Source: Mucilaginibacter sp.
Lineage (GTDB): Bacteria > Bacteroidota > Bacteroidia > Sphingobacteriales > Sphingobacteriaceae
DNA: 64,000 bases
Reading direction: 5' to 3'
Assembly (NCBI GenBank): GCA_031292485.1
Contig: JARLHA010000043.1
Location: forward strand, 1-64,000
This document shows positions 9,110-17,426 of the stretch, piece after piece. Numbering within the stretch: the stretch's first letter is position 1; each line of letters opens with the position of its first letter. The notes below the pieces were generated by a model. The model was not told where the DNA came from, searched no databases, and saw only the letters and a list, made by a program, of their open reading frames with translations. The position numbers and the translations under genes are program-made.

Positions 9110-10483
9110 TTACTTTCCGATACAAAACTTACTGAATATATTCTCCAGCAAATCATCCGTCGTAACCGCCCCGGTAATTTCGCCCAAATAATGCAGTGCC
9201 TGTTTGATATCCATGGAAAGGAAATCGGAAGTAATGGTATCCATGCCATCCAGTACTCTTGCCAGGGCTTCTTCGGTTTTTTGCAGAGCTTCCAGGTGTC
9301 GGATATTGGTTACCAGCGTTTCGTCACCGGTTAACTTGTCTTTGATAGCGGCGCTGTATATCTGTTGTTTAAGATCGTCGATATGTAGTTTTTCTTTAGC
9401 GGAGATGGGAAGGAAGTCCGGGAGTGCGGGAGTCCGAAAGTCCGGAAGAATATTATCCTGTTTTTCTAAAAGGTCCACTTTATTTGCAACTGCAAGTAGC
9501 GTAATACCTGGTTTTTGGAGGCTTTGCAAGTCGTTTTGGAGTTCTTCGGCGCTGATCTGGCTGGCGTCGAACAAATAAACAAGGACTGCCGACTGGCTGA
9601 TTTTTTCCATGGTACGCGCCACGCCGATCTGTTCAATGGCGTCCGTAGCTTCCCTGATCCCGGCGGTATCAATCAGCCTGAAATTGATGCCGTTAATGTT
9701 CAGTACCTCTTCAATGGTGTCGCGGGTGGTACCGGGAATATGGCTAACGATCGCCCGTTCTTCATTCAACAAAGCATTCAATAAAGTGGATTTACCGGCA
9801 TTTGGTCTGCCTGCTATCACCGTGTTTACCCCCATTTTTATCGCATTCCCCAATTCAAAAGAACTTATTAAACTGTGGATTACACGGTTTATCTGGAGTA
9901 TTAGTTTTTTAAGCTGGTCGCGGTTGGCGAACTCCACATCTTCTTCGGCAAAGTCAAGCTCCAGTTCTATTAAGGAGGCGAATTGTACCAGCTGGTCGCG
10001 AAGTGCCTGTAACTGGCTACTGAAACCGCCGCGCAATTGCTGCAGGGCTACCTGTTGTGACGCTTTGGAATTGGAGGCTATGAGGTCGGCCACCGCTTCG
10101 GCCTGGGACAGGTCAAACTGCCCGTTAAGGAAAGCCCTTAGGGTAAACTCCCCTGCTTTTGCGGAGCGTGCACCCTTTTTAATGAGCAGTTTGATGATCG
10201 ATTCGATAATATAAGCGGAGCCATGGCAGGAAATTTCGACCACGTTTTCCCTTGTGTATGAACGCGGTGCAATAAATAACGAAACTAAAACTTCATCCAG
10301 TATAATATCCCCATCTACGATGCTGCCGAAATGAATGGTATGTGAGGCTTGTTTAGTGAGGTTCTTGCCTTTAAACACGCTTGCGGCTAAGGTAATAGCT
10401 TCCGGCCCGGAAAGGCGGATAATACCGATGGCTCCTGTTCCATTCGGAGTGGCGAGGGCTACTATTGTTTCGTTGTTGGTCAT
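9110..10483 (-). CDS. mnmE: tRNA modification GTPase MnmE
   Basis: With MnmG, MnmE places the carboxymethylaminomethyl or related group on U34 of tRNAs in the cytoplasm. The 457 residues match the family length. Visible are the folate-binding N-terminal domain (ATPNGTGAIGIIRLSG), G1 GRPNAGKST at 225-233, G2/G3 PGTTRDT and DTAG, G4 NKVD at 334-337, SAK at 361, and the C-terminal CIGK whose Cys is required for modification. The loop between NKVD and SAK holds PDFRTPALPDF (about 347-357), encoded by a repeat word also found in intergenic spacers. It is divergently oriented to the nucleoid-associated gene. Confidence 0.97.
   Translation of the reverse strand: MTNNETIVALATPNGTGAIGIIRLSGPEAITLAASVFKGKNLTKQASHTIHFGSIVDGDIILDEVLVSLFIAPRSYTRENVVEISCHGSAYIIESIIKLLIKKGARSAKAGEFTLRAFLNGQFDLSQAEAVADLIASNSKASQQVALQQLRGGFSSQLQALRDQLVQFASLIELELDFAEEDVEFANRDQLKKLILQINRVIHSLISSFELGNAIKMGVNTVIAGRPNAGKSTLLNALLNEERAIVSHIPGTTRDTIEEVLNINGINFRLIDTAGIREATDAIEQIGVARTMEKISQSAVLVYLFDASQISAEELQNDLQSLQKPGITLLAVANKVDLLEKQDNILPDFRTPALPDFLPISAKEKLHIDDLKQQIYSAAIKDKLTGDETLVTNIRHLEALQKTEEALARVLDGMDTITSDFLSMDIKQALHYLGEITGAVTTDDLLENIFSKFCIGK
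9413..9448. repeat. AGTCCGRRAGTCCGG word run inside mnmE
   Basis: Four degenerate copies of a roughly 9-bp word (AGTCCGGG, AGTGCGGG, AGTCCGAA, AGTCCGGA). The same word family forms the arms at 44660-44804 and the run at 52510-52541. Here it stays in frame and encodes PDFRTPALPDF in the G-domain of MnmE. Confidence 0.7.
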
Positions 10484-10484
10484 T

Positions 10485-10636
10485 ATGTCATTGGGTCATC
10501 GGGTCATTGGTTTTGGGGCAATGATTTTGGGACCGTGGCGCAAAAGTCGCTATTTAAGCGCAATCTTCCTAAGTCTTCTTTTCAAACCAAACATAATCAA
10601 CCTTACAATGACTTAATGACCCAATGACGTAATGAC
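10485..10636. repeat. Inverted word-repeat element between mnmE and ndpA-like gene
   Basis: The left arm is a run of TCATTGGG-type words (10485-10510), the right arm the inverse (CAATGAC, TAATGAC, CCAATGAC; 10606-10636), with about 95 bp between. GTCATTGGGTCAT is shared exactly by both arms. The element fills the divergent spacer from next to the mnmE ATG to just before the ndpA-like promoter box. Confidence 0.7.
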
Positions 10637-10644
10637 TAAATTAA

Positions 10645-10652
10645 CTACCTTC
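10645..10652 (+). promoter_or_regulatory. Candidate -7 box of ndpA-like gene
   Basis: TACCTTCG resembles the Bacteroidota -7 consensus TAnnTTTG and lies 9 bp before the ATG at 10662, giving a very short or absent leader. It favours the ATG at 10662 over an in-frame ATG at 10632, which lies inside the repeat arm. Confidence 0.45.
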
Positions 10653-10661
10653 GCCCCTGTT

Positions 10662-11720
10662 ATGGTAACTTTTTTTGAAGCTTCGCTCGATACGATTTCT
10701 GTGCACCATGTGGGCAACCAGGCGTTAAGTGAAATGTACGCTTTGTCTGATCATCCCCTGGAATTGAAGGACGAGATCATCCCCAACCTGCTGATGCAGT
10801 ATTTTTTGAAACCTTTTGAAAAGGCCAACGAGGTTTACCACCTTACCCACAGCAGTGGCAACCTCAGCCTGAATGAAGTACATCATTTTGCAGCGCAGGT
10901 TTTTGACGATAAAGAGTATTTTCATAGTGCATCTGAAGGTTTAGCAAAGCATCTGTATAAGGTTGCTAATCACCCGAATATAAAAGGCGGTGAGCTTTAT
11001 GTGGTGTACTTTAACAAGGTGCAGATAGAAGGTAACCCGCTGGATGCCATCGGGATCTTTAAATCGGAAAATAAGGAAACTTACCTCAAAGTGTACCCCG
11101 ATAAAGGCGGTTTCCAGGTGGATTATGAAGAAAATGCCATCAATATCAACAAGCTGGATAAAGGCGTTTTGATATTTAATATCGAAAAGGAAAACGGCTA
11201 CAAGGTGGTCGTAATAGATAAAACCAACGGCGGCCAGGAAGCGGCGGTTTATTGGAAGGACCAGTTTTTGCAACTAAAGATCCGTAACGACAGCTTTAAC
11301 CAAACCAGCAACACCCTGGGCATCTACAAAAACTTTGTGACCCAAAAACTGGATGATGAGTTTGAAATGAGCAAAGCCGACAAGATCGACCTGCTGAACC
11401 GCTCCATGAAGTATTTTAAAGAGAAGGACACGTTTGATATGGACGAGTTTACGGGCGAAGTGATCGGCAACCCCCAGGCTATTGAATCTTTTAAAAACTT
11501 TAAAAGCCAGTACGAACAGGAGTTTGACAGCCCTATTTCTGATACGTTTGAGATCTCGGACAATGCTGTAAAAAAACAGGCCCGTGTTTATAAAAGCGTT
11601 TTAAAGCTGGACAAGAATTTCCACATTTACATCCACGGCGATAAGGAACTGATTGAAAAGGGCTTTGATGATGACAAGCACATGAATTTTTATAAGGTTT
11701 ATTTTAAGGAGGAGAATTAG
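10662..11720 (+). CDS. Nucleoid-associated protein, NdpA/YejK (NA37) family
   Basis: A cytoplasmic protein of about 352 residues resembling the 37-kDa nucleoid-associated family (PF04245), which binds the bacterial chromosome; the precise role is unclear even in E. coli. Supporting features are the start LDTISVHHVGNQ, the middle GGELYVVYFNKVQIEGN..AIGIFKSENKETYLKV, and the later SFNQTSNTLGIYKNFVT segment typical of Bacteroidota members. The start is set at the ATG at 10662, behind a -7-like box. It is transcribed alone, divergently from mnmE. Family assignment is fairly secure; the gene name is left blank because function is not established in this phylum. Confidence 0.8.
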   Translation: MVTFFEASLDTISVHHVGNQALSEMYALSDHPLELKDEIIPNLLMQYFLKPFEKANEVYHLTHSSGNLSLNEVHHFAAQVFDDKEYFHSASEGLAKHLYKVANHPNIKGGELYVVYFNKVQIEGNPLDAIGIFKSENKETYLKVYPDKGGFQVDYEENAININKLDKGVLIFNIEKENGYKVVVIDKTNGGQEAAVYWKDQFLQLKIRNDSFNQTSNTLGIYKNFVTQKLDDEFEMSKADKIDLLNRSMKYFKEKDTFDMDEFTGEVIGNPQAIESFKNFKSQYEQEFDSPISDTFEISDNAVKKQARVYKSVLKLDKNFHIYIHGDKELIEKGFDDDKHMNFYKVYFKEEN

Positions 11721-11770
11721 GATTTCACCGATTTGTTTTTTTGATTTCACCGATTAACGAGAAACTTTAC

Positions 11771-12541
11771 TTAATCAGCGCCATTTCTTGACATTTTTAT
11801 TTTATTGAGGAACGTCTTTATATCCGTGTTTTTGGGCGACCTGAAAATTATAAGTTTGGTTTCGTCGGAGGTGGCATACGTCCTATAAACACCGATATTA
11901 ATAGCCCTTGAATACTCTATAGCAATCAATTCGCTATCTTCAAATATAAGTCCTAACCTATAACCAGGGGACGGATCCATTACAGTGCTTTCATAAACGC
12001 AATATTCCTCACAATGCGGAAGGGGCCTTTTGATGATACCCTGCGCCTTGAAACTATTGTCCTTCATAAAGCCTTTTAAGGAGTCATACTTAAAACTGAA
12101 CGTTCCTCTTTTGAATGTTGAATCTATTACATTTTCAGGAATAGAATTTTGTTTAATATTGGATTTATAAACGTAACCAAAAATTTCCATTTCATAAACA
12201 GCGGGCCCTTTTAAACCTCCATAGGTTCCGGGAATAGACAAACCGGTGGGAATATCTCCCAGGGCAACGCCCACAACTTTATTTTTTTGATTGATTAGGA
12301 TATCGCCCTTCTTTACTTCATACCCTTTGTCATATTGTTGCTTGGTAATTTTGATTGTGAAGGAGATTTTGAACCAACCATTAGTCAATAAACCACATTC
12401 AACCTCGACGCCATCATTTAAACTAACAAGAATTTGTTTATTTGGACTCAAGCGAATATTTGCCGGCCCATCAATAACTTCTGCTTTGGTTAAATTAATA
12501 AGGAATCCCAAACAAAAAATAGACAGTAGCGCTGTTTTCAT
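11771..12541 (-). CDS. Exported protein with SH3-like N-terminal segment, unknown function
   Basis: 256 residues. The first 20 (MKTALLSIFCLGFLINLTKA) form a signal peptide, followed by IDGPANIRLSPNKQILVSLN and a GWFKI strand that look like a bacterial SH3 domain as used for cell-wall or peptide contacts. The rest (about 90-256) is not recognised; it contains a C-x3-C pair (CEEYC, about 178-182). It is the last gene before a short toxin-antitoxin pair on the same strand and is separated from it by 31 bp. Exported location is inferred from the signal peptide. Confidence 0.7.
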   Translation of the reverse strand: MKTALLSIFCLGFLINLTKAEVIDGPANIRLSPNKQILVSLNDGVEVECGLLTNGWFKISFTIKITKQQYDKGYEVKKGDILINQKNKVVGVALGDIPTGLSIPGTYGGLKGPAVYEMEIFGYVYKSNIKQNSIPENVIDSTFKRGTFSFKYDSLKGFMKDNSFKAQGIIKRPLPHCEEYCVYESTVMDPSPGYRLGLIFEDSELIAIEYSRAINIGVYRTYATSDETKLIIFRSPKNTDIKTFLNKIKMSRNGAD

Positions 12542-12572
12542 GATAAAGAAGTATTCTTAGTAATTTTGACAG

Positions 12573-12872
12573 TTATTTAGGTTCAAATCCTTTTGGATTT
12601 CTTTTGGTATGGAAAATCGACGTAACGAACACTGTATTAAGATTTTCGTCAAACCAATATACAATAATAAACGGAAATTTTTTTAAGGGTGCGAAGTGCT
12701 GGTCAGTTTTGTACTTTTTGGCGTAAAGGTCAGGGTTTGAATTGATGAAATCTAAAGTATCCTTTATTTCGGCCCTAAGTTTTGCGGAGAGGCCTTTTCG
12801 CTGTTTTTCATACCATTCACAGGCGTCTATAAGTTCGAGTTCAGCTCGTCTGAGCAGCTTAATTGTAGGCAC
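12573..12872 (-). CDS. ParE/RelE-superfamily toxin
   Basis: 99 residues, the usual toxin size. It shows the ParE pattern: RRAELELIDACEWYEKQR at the start, a central LY..KYKT, and a C-terminal FPFIIVYWFDENLNTVFVTS followed by the basic tail FHTKRNP. ParE toxins poison DNA gyrase and RelE relatives cleave mRNA; which applies here cannot be read from the sequence. Its start overlaps the end of the antitoxin gene by 14 bp, the usual tight coupling of such pairs. Confidence 0.85.
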   Translation of the reverse strand: MPTIKLLRRAELELIDACEWYEKQRKGLSAKLRAEIKDTLDFINSNPDLYAKKYKTDQHFAPLKKFPFIIVYWFDENLNTVFVTSIFHTKRNPKGFEPK

Positions 12873-13086
12873 GATTCAGGTCTTCCTCTATTTCAGTCCA
12901 GTCGCGGGCTGTAGTTTTGCCGTCAATAAAATCCTGTTTTGTCTTAACCAGGGAGGCTATTTCAGCTTCGCTAAAAACGTATTCCTCATTAGTGTCAACA
13001 GCATACGAAAGACCAAACCGATCTAATATTTCCCTCAAAACAGAAAGGTCTTTTTTATTTTGTATCTTGACGGTTAGTGTTGCCAT
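12859..13086 (-). CDS. Antitoxin partner of the ParE-type toxin
   Basis: 75 residues from the ATG at 13084-13086. The first part (MATLTVKIQNKKDLSVLREI) resembles the short antitoxins paired with ParE in Bacteroidota; the second half, with TKQDFIDGKTTARDWTEIEE, should wrap the toxin. An upstream in-frame ATG at 13176 would add 30 residues with no family support. Antitoxin identity is inferred mainly from its order and overlap with the toxin. Confidence 0.8.
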   Translation of the reverse strand: MATLTVKIQNKKDLSVLREILDRFGLSYAVDTNEEYVFSEAEIASLVKTKQDFIDGKTTARDWTEIEEDLNRAYN

Positions 13087-13196
13087 ATCCAAATTTACTA
13101 AAGATAAATTCAAAATACAACCGGTAATATTTTCAAAAAACTGTAGATACCGAAAATCGGTGAAATCAACTTCCAAAATCGGTGAAATCCAGAAAC

Positions 13197-13970
13197 CTAA
13201 AAATGCTCCTCAATCCCCAACGCAAAAAGCGCGAAATCATACTTCACCGGGTCAACGGGATCAAACTCCCTTAGGCGTTCAGTGAGTTCAACTGCGGTTT
13301 GCCAGTCGGTTTGTTTTCGGGTAATGAGGTTGAGTTTGCGGGCCACGCGGTCAACGTGCAGGTCGCAGGGAATAATGAGTTCTGATGGTTTGATGTGGCT
13401 CCAGATGCCGAAATCAACACCGCAATCGTCTTTGCGTACCATCCAGCGTAAAAACATGTTTAACCTTTTGCAGGTTGATTTTTGTGATGGAGAGGAAATG
13501 TGTTTTTTGGTGCGGTGAGGGAAATCCACAAGGGAGATAAAATACGAGCGGAAGTAATTAAGTGATTGTTCAACGGCAAGCTCCCCCTTTAGGGGGTTGG
13601 GGGGCAGGAACGCAGATTCCAGTGATTCATATTTTGAATAATGATGCCTGAAGAACGAGATAAAATACAGCGTATCCACATCATTAAAGGTGCGGTGCTT
13701 AAATTGCAGCAGTTTTTTGAGGTCGGCTTCCTCATGATTCATGATGAAATCATAGGGTGCGCCATCCATCAGTTTAACTAATTCATGGCATTTGTTGATG
13801 ATGGTAACCCGCTGCCCCCAGGCAAGTACCGCCGCCCATAGCCCCATGATCTCGATATCCTGTTGTTTGGTGAACAGGTGCGGGATGGAGACGGGATCGT
13901 TTTTTATGAAGCCAGGATTATTATATTGAATAACTTTTGAGTCAAGAAAGGCTTTTATGTTTTCGATCAT
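13197..13970 (-). CDS. TIGR02757 family protein (DUF2400)
   Basis: 257 residues from the ATG at 13970; an ATG ten codons upstream lies in a palindromic repeat and is less likely. Recognisable family segments are IMGLWAAVLAWGQRVTIINK, TLYFISFFRHHY, PHRTKKHISSP and KRLNMFLRWMVRKDD with ELIIPCDLHVDRVARKL near the end. The latter resembles helix-hairpin-helix DNA glycosylases, but no activity is proven for the family. A variable loop reads FLPPNPLKGELAVEQ and is encoded by a genomic repeat (13579-13609), so the gene has tolerated a repeat insertion. Confidence 0.85.
   Translation of the reverse strand: MIENIKAFLDSKVIQYNNPGFIKNDPVSIPHLFTKQQDIEIMGLWAAVLAWGQRVTIINKCHELVKLMDGAPYDFIMNHEEADLKKLLQFKHRTFNDVDTLYFISFFRHHYSKYESLESAFLPPNPLKGELAVEQSLNYFRSYFISLVDFPHRTKKHISSPSQKSTCKRLNMFLRWMVRKDDCGVDFGIWSHIKPSELIIPCDLHVDRVARKLNLITRKQTDWQTAVELTERLREFDPVDPVKYDFALFALGIEEHF
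13579..13609. repeat. CCCCCTTTAGGGGG-type repeat inside TIGR02757 gene
   Basis: AGCTCCCCCTTTAGGGGGTT and neighbours form a small hairpin. The same type of word occurs at 29288-29388 and 63427-63460. It is in frame and encodes PPNPLKGEL. Confidence 0.7.
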
Positions 13971-13985
13971 CGAATTATACCCGAT

Positions 13986-14067
13986 GTCATTGCGAGGCAC
14001 AAAGCAATCGCGAACTTTGCATAGTGATCAGCAAAGTTCGCGATTGCCGCGCTACGCTCGCAATGAC
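13986..14067. repeat. Palindromic repeat with 16- and 11-bp stems
   Basis: Outer stem GTCATTGCGAG / CTCGCAATGAC and inner stem CAATCGCGAACTTTGC / GCAAAGTTCGCGATTG, separated by a mismatched bulge, with a 10-base loop. It resembles REP-type cruciform elements. It fills the spacer between the metB-type gene's stop and the TIGR02757 start. Confidence 0.85.
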
Positions 14068-14083
14068 AAATTTAGTTATTAAT

Positions 14084-15223
14084 TTAAGCTAATGCTTGCG
14101 CTAAATCTTCCAGCAAATCTTCCACATCCTCCACTCCTACGCTTAAACGCAAAAGGTTATCTACTACGCCAACTTTTTCACGTTCCTCTTTGGGAATAGA
14201 ACCATGCGTCATACTCACGGGGTGATTGATCAGGGATTCAACACCGCCCAAAGATTCTGCAAGCGCAAATACTTTGAATGAGGAGGCGACACGGAACGTT
14301 TCTTTCAGATCAGCGCCTTTAAGGGTTATAGAGATCATCCCGCCGAAACCGCGCATTTGTTTTTTGGCAATATCATGGTTGGGGTGATCGGTGAAGCCAG
14401 GCCAGTAGATTTTATCTACTTTGGGGTGGGTTTTAAGGTATTCTGCTATGATGCGGCCGTTTTCACAATGAGCTTTCATGCGCAGGTGCAGGGTTTTTAT
14501 ACCGCGAAGCACTAAAAAGCTGTCCATCGGCCCGGGTGTGGCACCGCAGGCATTGTAGATGAACCACAGCTTTTTGTATAAGTCCTCGTCGTTCAGCATT
14601 AAAGCGCCCATTACCACATCGCTATGGCCACCAATGTATTTAGTCACCGAATGCATTACGATGTCAGCGCCCAAATCAATCGGGTTTTGCAGGTATGGCG
14701 ATGCAAAGGTGTTATCAACCGCCAGAAGGATATTTTTCTCTTTGCTAATCTTGCCAATCGCCTCAATATCCACGATTTGCATCGTAGGATTGGTCGGCGT
14801 TTCGATCCAGATCAATTTGGTATGCTCATTCGTATATTCTCTGATGACCTCCGGATCAGAAAGATTCAAAAAATGAAATTTGATACCGTAATTAGCAAAA
14901 ATCTTGGTAAAAATACGGTACGAGCCTCCATAAAGGTCGTTTCCGGTGATCACCTCATCGCCGGGCTGTAGTAATTTCATCACGGCGTCTGTCGCACCCA
15001 TTCCGCTGGAAAAAGCCAGCCCGTATTTTGCGTTTTCCAGCGCAGCCAGGCAGTTTTCAAGCGCATGGCGGGTTGGGTTTGTCCCACGCGAATATTCGTA
15101 CCCCTTATTATCTCCAGGCGATTTTTGCCAATAGGTAGAAGTCTGGTAGATCGGTGTCATCACCGCCCCGGTTGTTGGGTCGGGCTCCTGCCCTGCGTGT
15201 ATAGCTTTGGTTGCGAATTTCAT
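14084..15223 (-). CDS. metB: Cystathionine gamma-synthase/lyase-type PLP enzyme
   Basis: 379 residues, the usual length for trans-sulfuration enzymes. The PLP lysine is K195 in SVTKYIGGHSD; other hallmarks are YSRGTNPTR, SSGMGATDAV, GDLYGG-type GNDLYGGSYR and the C-terminal LSVGVEDVEDL. These cytoplasmic enzymes either join O-acyl-homoserine to cysteine (synthase) or break cystathionine (lyase); the sequence alone does not settle which, so metB is a working name. The start codon touches the left arm of the inverted-repeat element at 15222-15772. It stands behind proS and a four-helix-bundle gene on the same strand. Confidence 0.9.
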   Translation of the reverse strand: MKFATKAIHAGQEPDPTTGAVMTPIYQTSTYWQKSPGDNKGYEYSRGTNPTRHALENCLAALENAKYGLAFSSGMGATDAVMKLLQPGDEVITGNDLYGGSYRIFTKIFANYGIKFHFLNLSDPEVIREYTNEHTKLIWIETPTNPTMQIVDIEAIGKISKEKNILLAVDNTFASPYLQNPIDLGADIVMHSVTKYIGGHSDVVMGALMLNDEDLYKKLWFIYNACGATPGPMDSFLVLRGIKTLHLRMKAHCENGRIIAEYLKTHPKVDKIYWPGFTDHPNHDIAKKQMRGFGGMISITLKGADLKETFRVASSFKVFALAESLGGVESLINHPVSMTHGSIPKEEREKVGVVDNLLRLSVGVEDVEDLLEDLAQALA

Positions 15224-15772
15224 TGAATTGGTTGATTGGGTTTATTAGGTTGATTAGGTGAGTGGTTTTTAGGCACTATAAATCATCAACCTTTTTACTC
15301 TTTAAATATTGAATATAACCGTTTAATAATCGAAGGCAACTTTCGTAATCACTTTGAAAAGACAATAGAATATCCTCTGTTATCATTTTCTCTTCATGTG
15401 CAATCATTAAATGATCCAGCGTCTCAGACAAAGAACCCCGGGCCATTACGCAAAATCGGATATTGTCTTGATAATGAAAGCGTCCATGCCATTCAGCAAT
15501 ATTGTTTCCTATTGACCTTGACGACCTAATGATTTGATCGGTTAATCTGTATTTCTCTTCCGATGGAAATTGTTTTGTTAATTCAGAAATCCAGATTCTT
15601 ATTTTTCTTGATTGCTTCCAAACCTCTAAATCAACAAATGATGCCATTTTCTTTAGTTTTCAGTTGATTATGCAAATAAAGTGAACAGTTTTGTCCTTTT
15701 TACGTTATGGGTTTTGCTTTTTCTCCATAACCACTCACCTAATCAACCCAGTCAACCATTCACCAATTCAAT
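15222..15772. repeat. Inverted arms enclosing a four-helix-bundle gene (element 1)
   Basis: The arms are runs of TTGATTRGGT-type words. GGTTGATTAGGTGAGTGGTT (15248-15267) recurs as its exact inverse at 15729-15748, and ATTGAATTGGT (15222-15232) as its inverse at 15762-15772. The outer ends overlap the metB start codon and the proS stop codon, so the element equals the whole spacer. It encloses the gene at 15276-15647. Confidence 0.8.
15276..15647 (-). CDS. Four-helix-bundle protein of the 23S intervening-sequence (S23) family, copy A
   Basis: 123 residues starting MASFVDLEVWKQSRKI, with the family pattern F.DLEVWK..R, FP..EKY.LTDQI.RSSRSIGNNIAE, and a final helix RLLNGYIQYLKSK. Relatives are encoded inside stem-loops of 23S rRNA intervening sequences, and the Avd protein of diversity-generating retroelements has the same fold and binds nucleic acid. 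Here the gene is not in rRNA but lies within inverted arms between proS and metB. Its job is unknown; RNA or DNA binding is inferred from relatives. Confidence 0.9.
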   Translation of the reverse strand: MASFVDLEVWKQSRKIRIWISELTKQFPSEEKYRLTDQIIRSSRSIGNNIAEWHGRFHYQDNIRFCVMARGSLSETLDHLMIAHEEKMITEDILLSFQSDYESCLRLLNGYIQYLKSKKVDDL

Positions 15773-17240
15773 AAGCCCTTGCAAATATCACCCTTTGTTT
15801 CGATGGTTTGCCGGTAAGTATACATTTCCCTTCTTCCTGCTTGTTATCCAAAGGTATGCATCTTATTGTCGCCTTAGTTTCATCTTTTATCTGCTGCTCG
15901 GTTTCGGGCGTACCATCCCAATGTGCCGATAAAAAGCCCGGCTGCTCATCCAGCAAGCGTTTAAATTCATCATAAGTGTCAACTTCGATAGTGTTTTCGG
16001 TTTTGAATTTTAATGCCTTTTGATAAATATTTTGCTGGATTTCTTCCAGCAACGCCTCAATTTTCACAGACAATCCTTCCTGAGCTACCGTTTCTTTTGT
16101 CTTAGTATCGCGGCGGGCCAGTTCAACTGTTCCGTTTTGCATATCGCGGCTGCCAATGGCAACGCGTAATGGAACTCCTTTTAACTCATACTCGGCAAAT
16201 TTTGCACCCGGGCGATGGGTATCTCTTTTATCAAACTTAACCGAAATGTTTTTAGCCTTCAATTCGGCTGTCAAACCTTTTACATAGGCTGCTATGTTTT
16301 CCAGTTCTTCTTCGTGTTTATAGATCGGCACCACAACTACCTGTATTGGTGCCAGTTTTGGTGGCAATACCAAACCTGCGTCGTCAGAGTGCGCCATGAT
16401 CAGTGCACCGATCAGCCTGGTAGATACACCCCATGAAGTTGCCCAAACATAATCCAGCTTATTTTCCCTGTTGGTGAATTTAACATCAAACGCTTTCGCG
16501 AAATTTTGCCCCAAAAAGTGCGATGTACCTGCCTGAAGGGCTTTACCATCCTGCATTAGTGCTTCTATACAATAAGTATCCAAAGCGCCGGCAAAACGCT
16601 CGTTTGCGGTTTTTTTACCGCGAATAACGGGCAGCGCCAGCCAGTTCTCTACAAAATCAGCATATACATTCAGCATTTGTTCCGTTTCCACAATAGCTTC
16701 TTCAGCGGTTGCATGGGCGGTATGGCCTTCCTGCCATAAAAACTCTGTGGTACGCAAGAACAAACGGGTGCGCATTTCCCAGCGGACTACGTTGGCCCAT
16801 TGGTTAACTAAGATAGGCAGGTCACGATAGGATTGGATCCAGCCTCTGTAAGTGTTCCAAATAATAGTTTCAGACGTTGGCCTAACGATGAGTTCTTCTT
16901 CCAGTTTGGCATCAGGGTCCACTATAATATTACCTTCACCATCGTTTTTTAAACGGTAATGGGTTACTACGGCGCATTCCTTTGCGAATCCTTCTACGTG
17001 AGCAGCTTCCTTTGAAAGAAATGATTTTGGTATAAACAACGGGAAATAAGCATTCACATGCCCTGTTTCTTTAAACATCACATCCAATACGGCCTGCATT
17101 TTTTCCCAAATGGAATAGCCATAAGGTTTAATGATCATACAGCCTTTAACCGGTGAGTACTCGGCCATATCAGCCTTGATCACCAGGTCGTTATACCATT
17201 GTGAATAGTCTTCTTCTTTACTTACAACCCCTTTGCTCAT
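15768..17240 (-). CDS. proS: Prolyl-tRNA synthetase, archaeal/eukaryotic-type
   Basis: Charges tRNA-Pro with proline in the cytoplasm. 490 residues from the ATG at 17238-17240 (MSKGVVSKEEDYSQWYNDLV); this start matches family N-termini, and an ATG 16 codons upstream adds sequence with no support. Class II motifs are visible: GCMIIKPYGYSIWE, RPTSETIIW, and TRLIGALIMAHSDDAGL. The short form without the bacterial editing insertion and the C-terminal VIFARAY ending mark the archaeal-type enzyme common in Bacteroidota. The stop codon lies in the right arm of the inverted-repeat element 15222-15772. Confidence 0.97.
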   Translation of the reverse strand: MSKGVVSKEEDYSQWYNDLVIKADMAEYSPVKGCMIIKPYGYSIWEKMQAVLDVMFKETGHVNAYFPLFIPKSFLSKEAAHVEGFAKECAVVTHYRLKNDGEGNIIVDPDAKLEEELIVRPTSETIIWNTYRGWIQSYRDLPILVNQWANVVRWEMRTRLFLRTTEFLWQEGHTAHATAEEAIVETEQMLNVYADFVENWLALPVIRGKKTANERFAGALDTYCIEALMQDGKALQAGTSHFLGQNFAKAFDVKFTNRENKLDYVWATSWGVSTRLIGALIMAHSDDAGLVLPPKLAPIQVVVVPIYKHEEELENIAAYVKGLTAELKAKNISVKFDKRDTHRPGAKFAEYELKGVPLRVAIGSRDMQNGTVELARRDTKTKETVAQEGLSVKIEALLEEIQQNIYQKALKFKTENTIEVDTYDEFKRLLDEQPGFLSAHWDGTPETEQQIKDETKATIRCIPLDNKQEEGKCILTGKPSKQRVIFARAY

Positions 17241-17426
17241 ATATTTTATAAATTGAATTAACACCGCATCAATAATTGCGGCCGCCAAATTTATAAATTT
17301 ATATGGTCTGAACCGGGATTCAGCTGATTTTTCGGATTTATTTGACTTAACATTTGATTACATTGGTAACTAAATTCGAAAACGAGCGCCAGATTTTCGA
17401 AATCAAACCCCATCTTTGCAGGCACT

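Noticed and set aside
9609..10214. 201-codon frame opposite mnmE
   Set aside because: It is a shadow of mnmE codon use (Ser/Leu-rich) with no motif; many similar antisense frames in argG, mutS and gyrA were dropped for the same reason.
13087..13176. 30-residue extension of the antitoxin
   Set aside because: The ATG at 13086 gives the typical antitoxin length; the extension contains spacer-like sequence.
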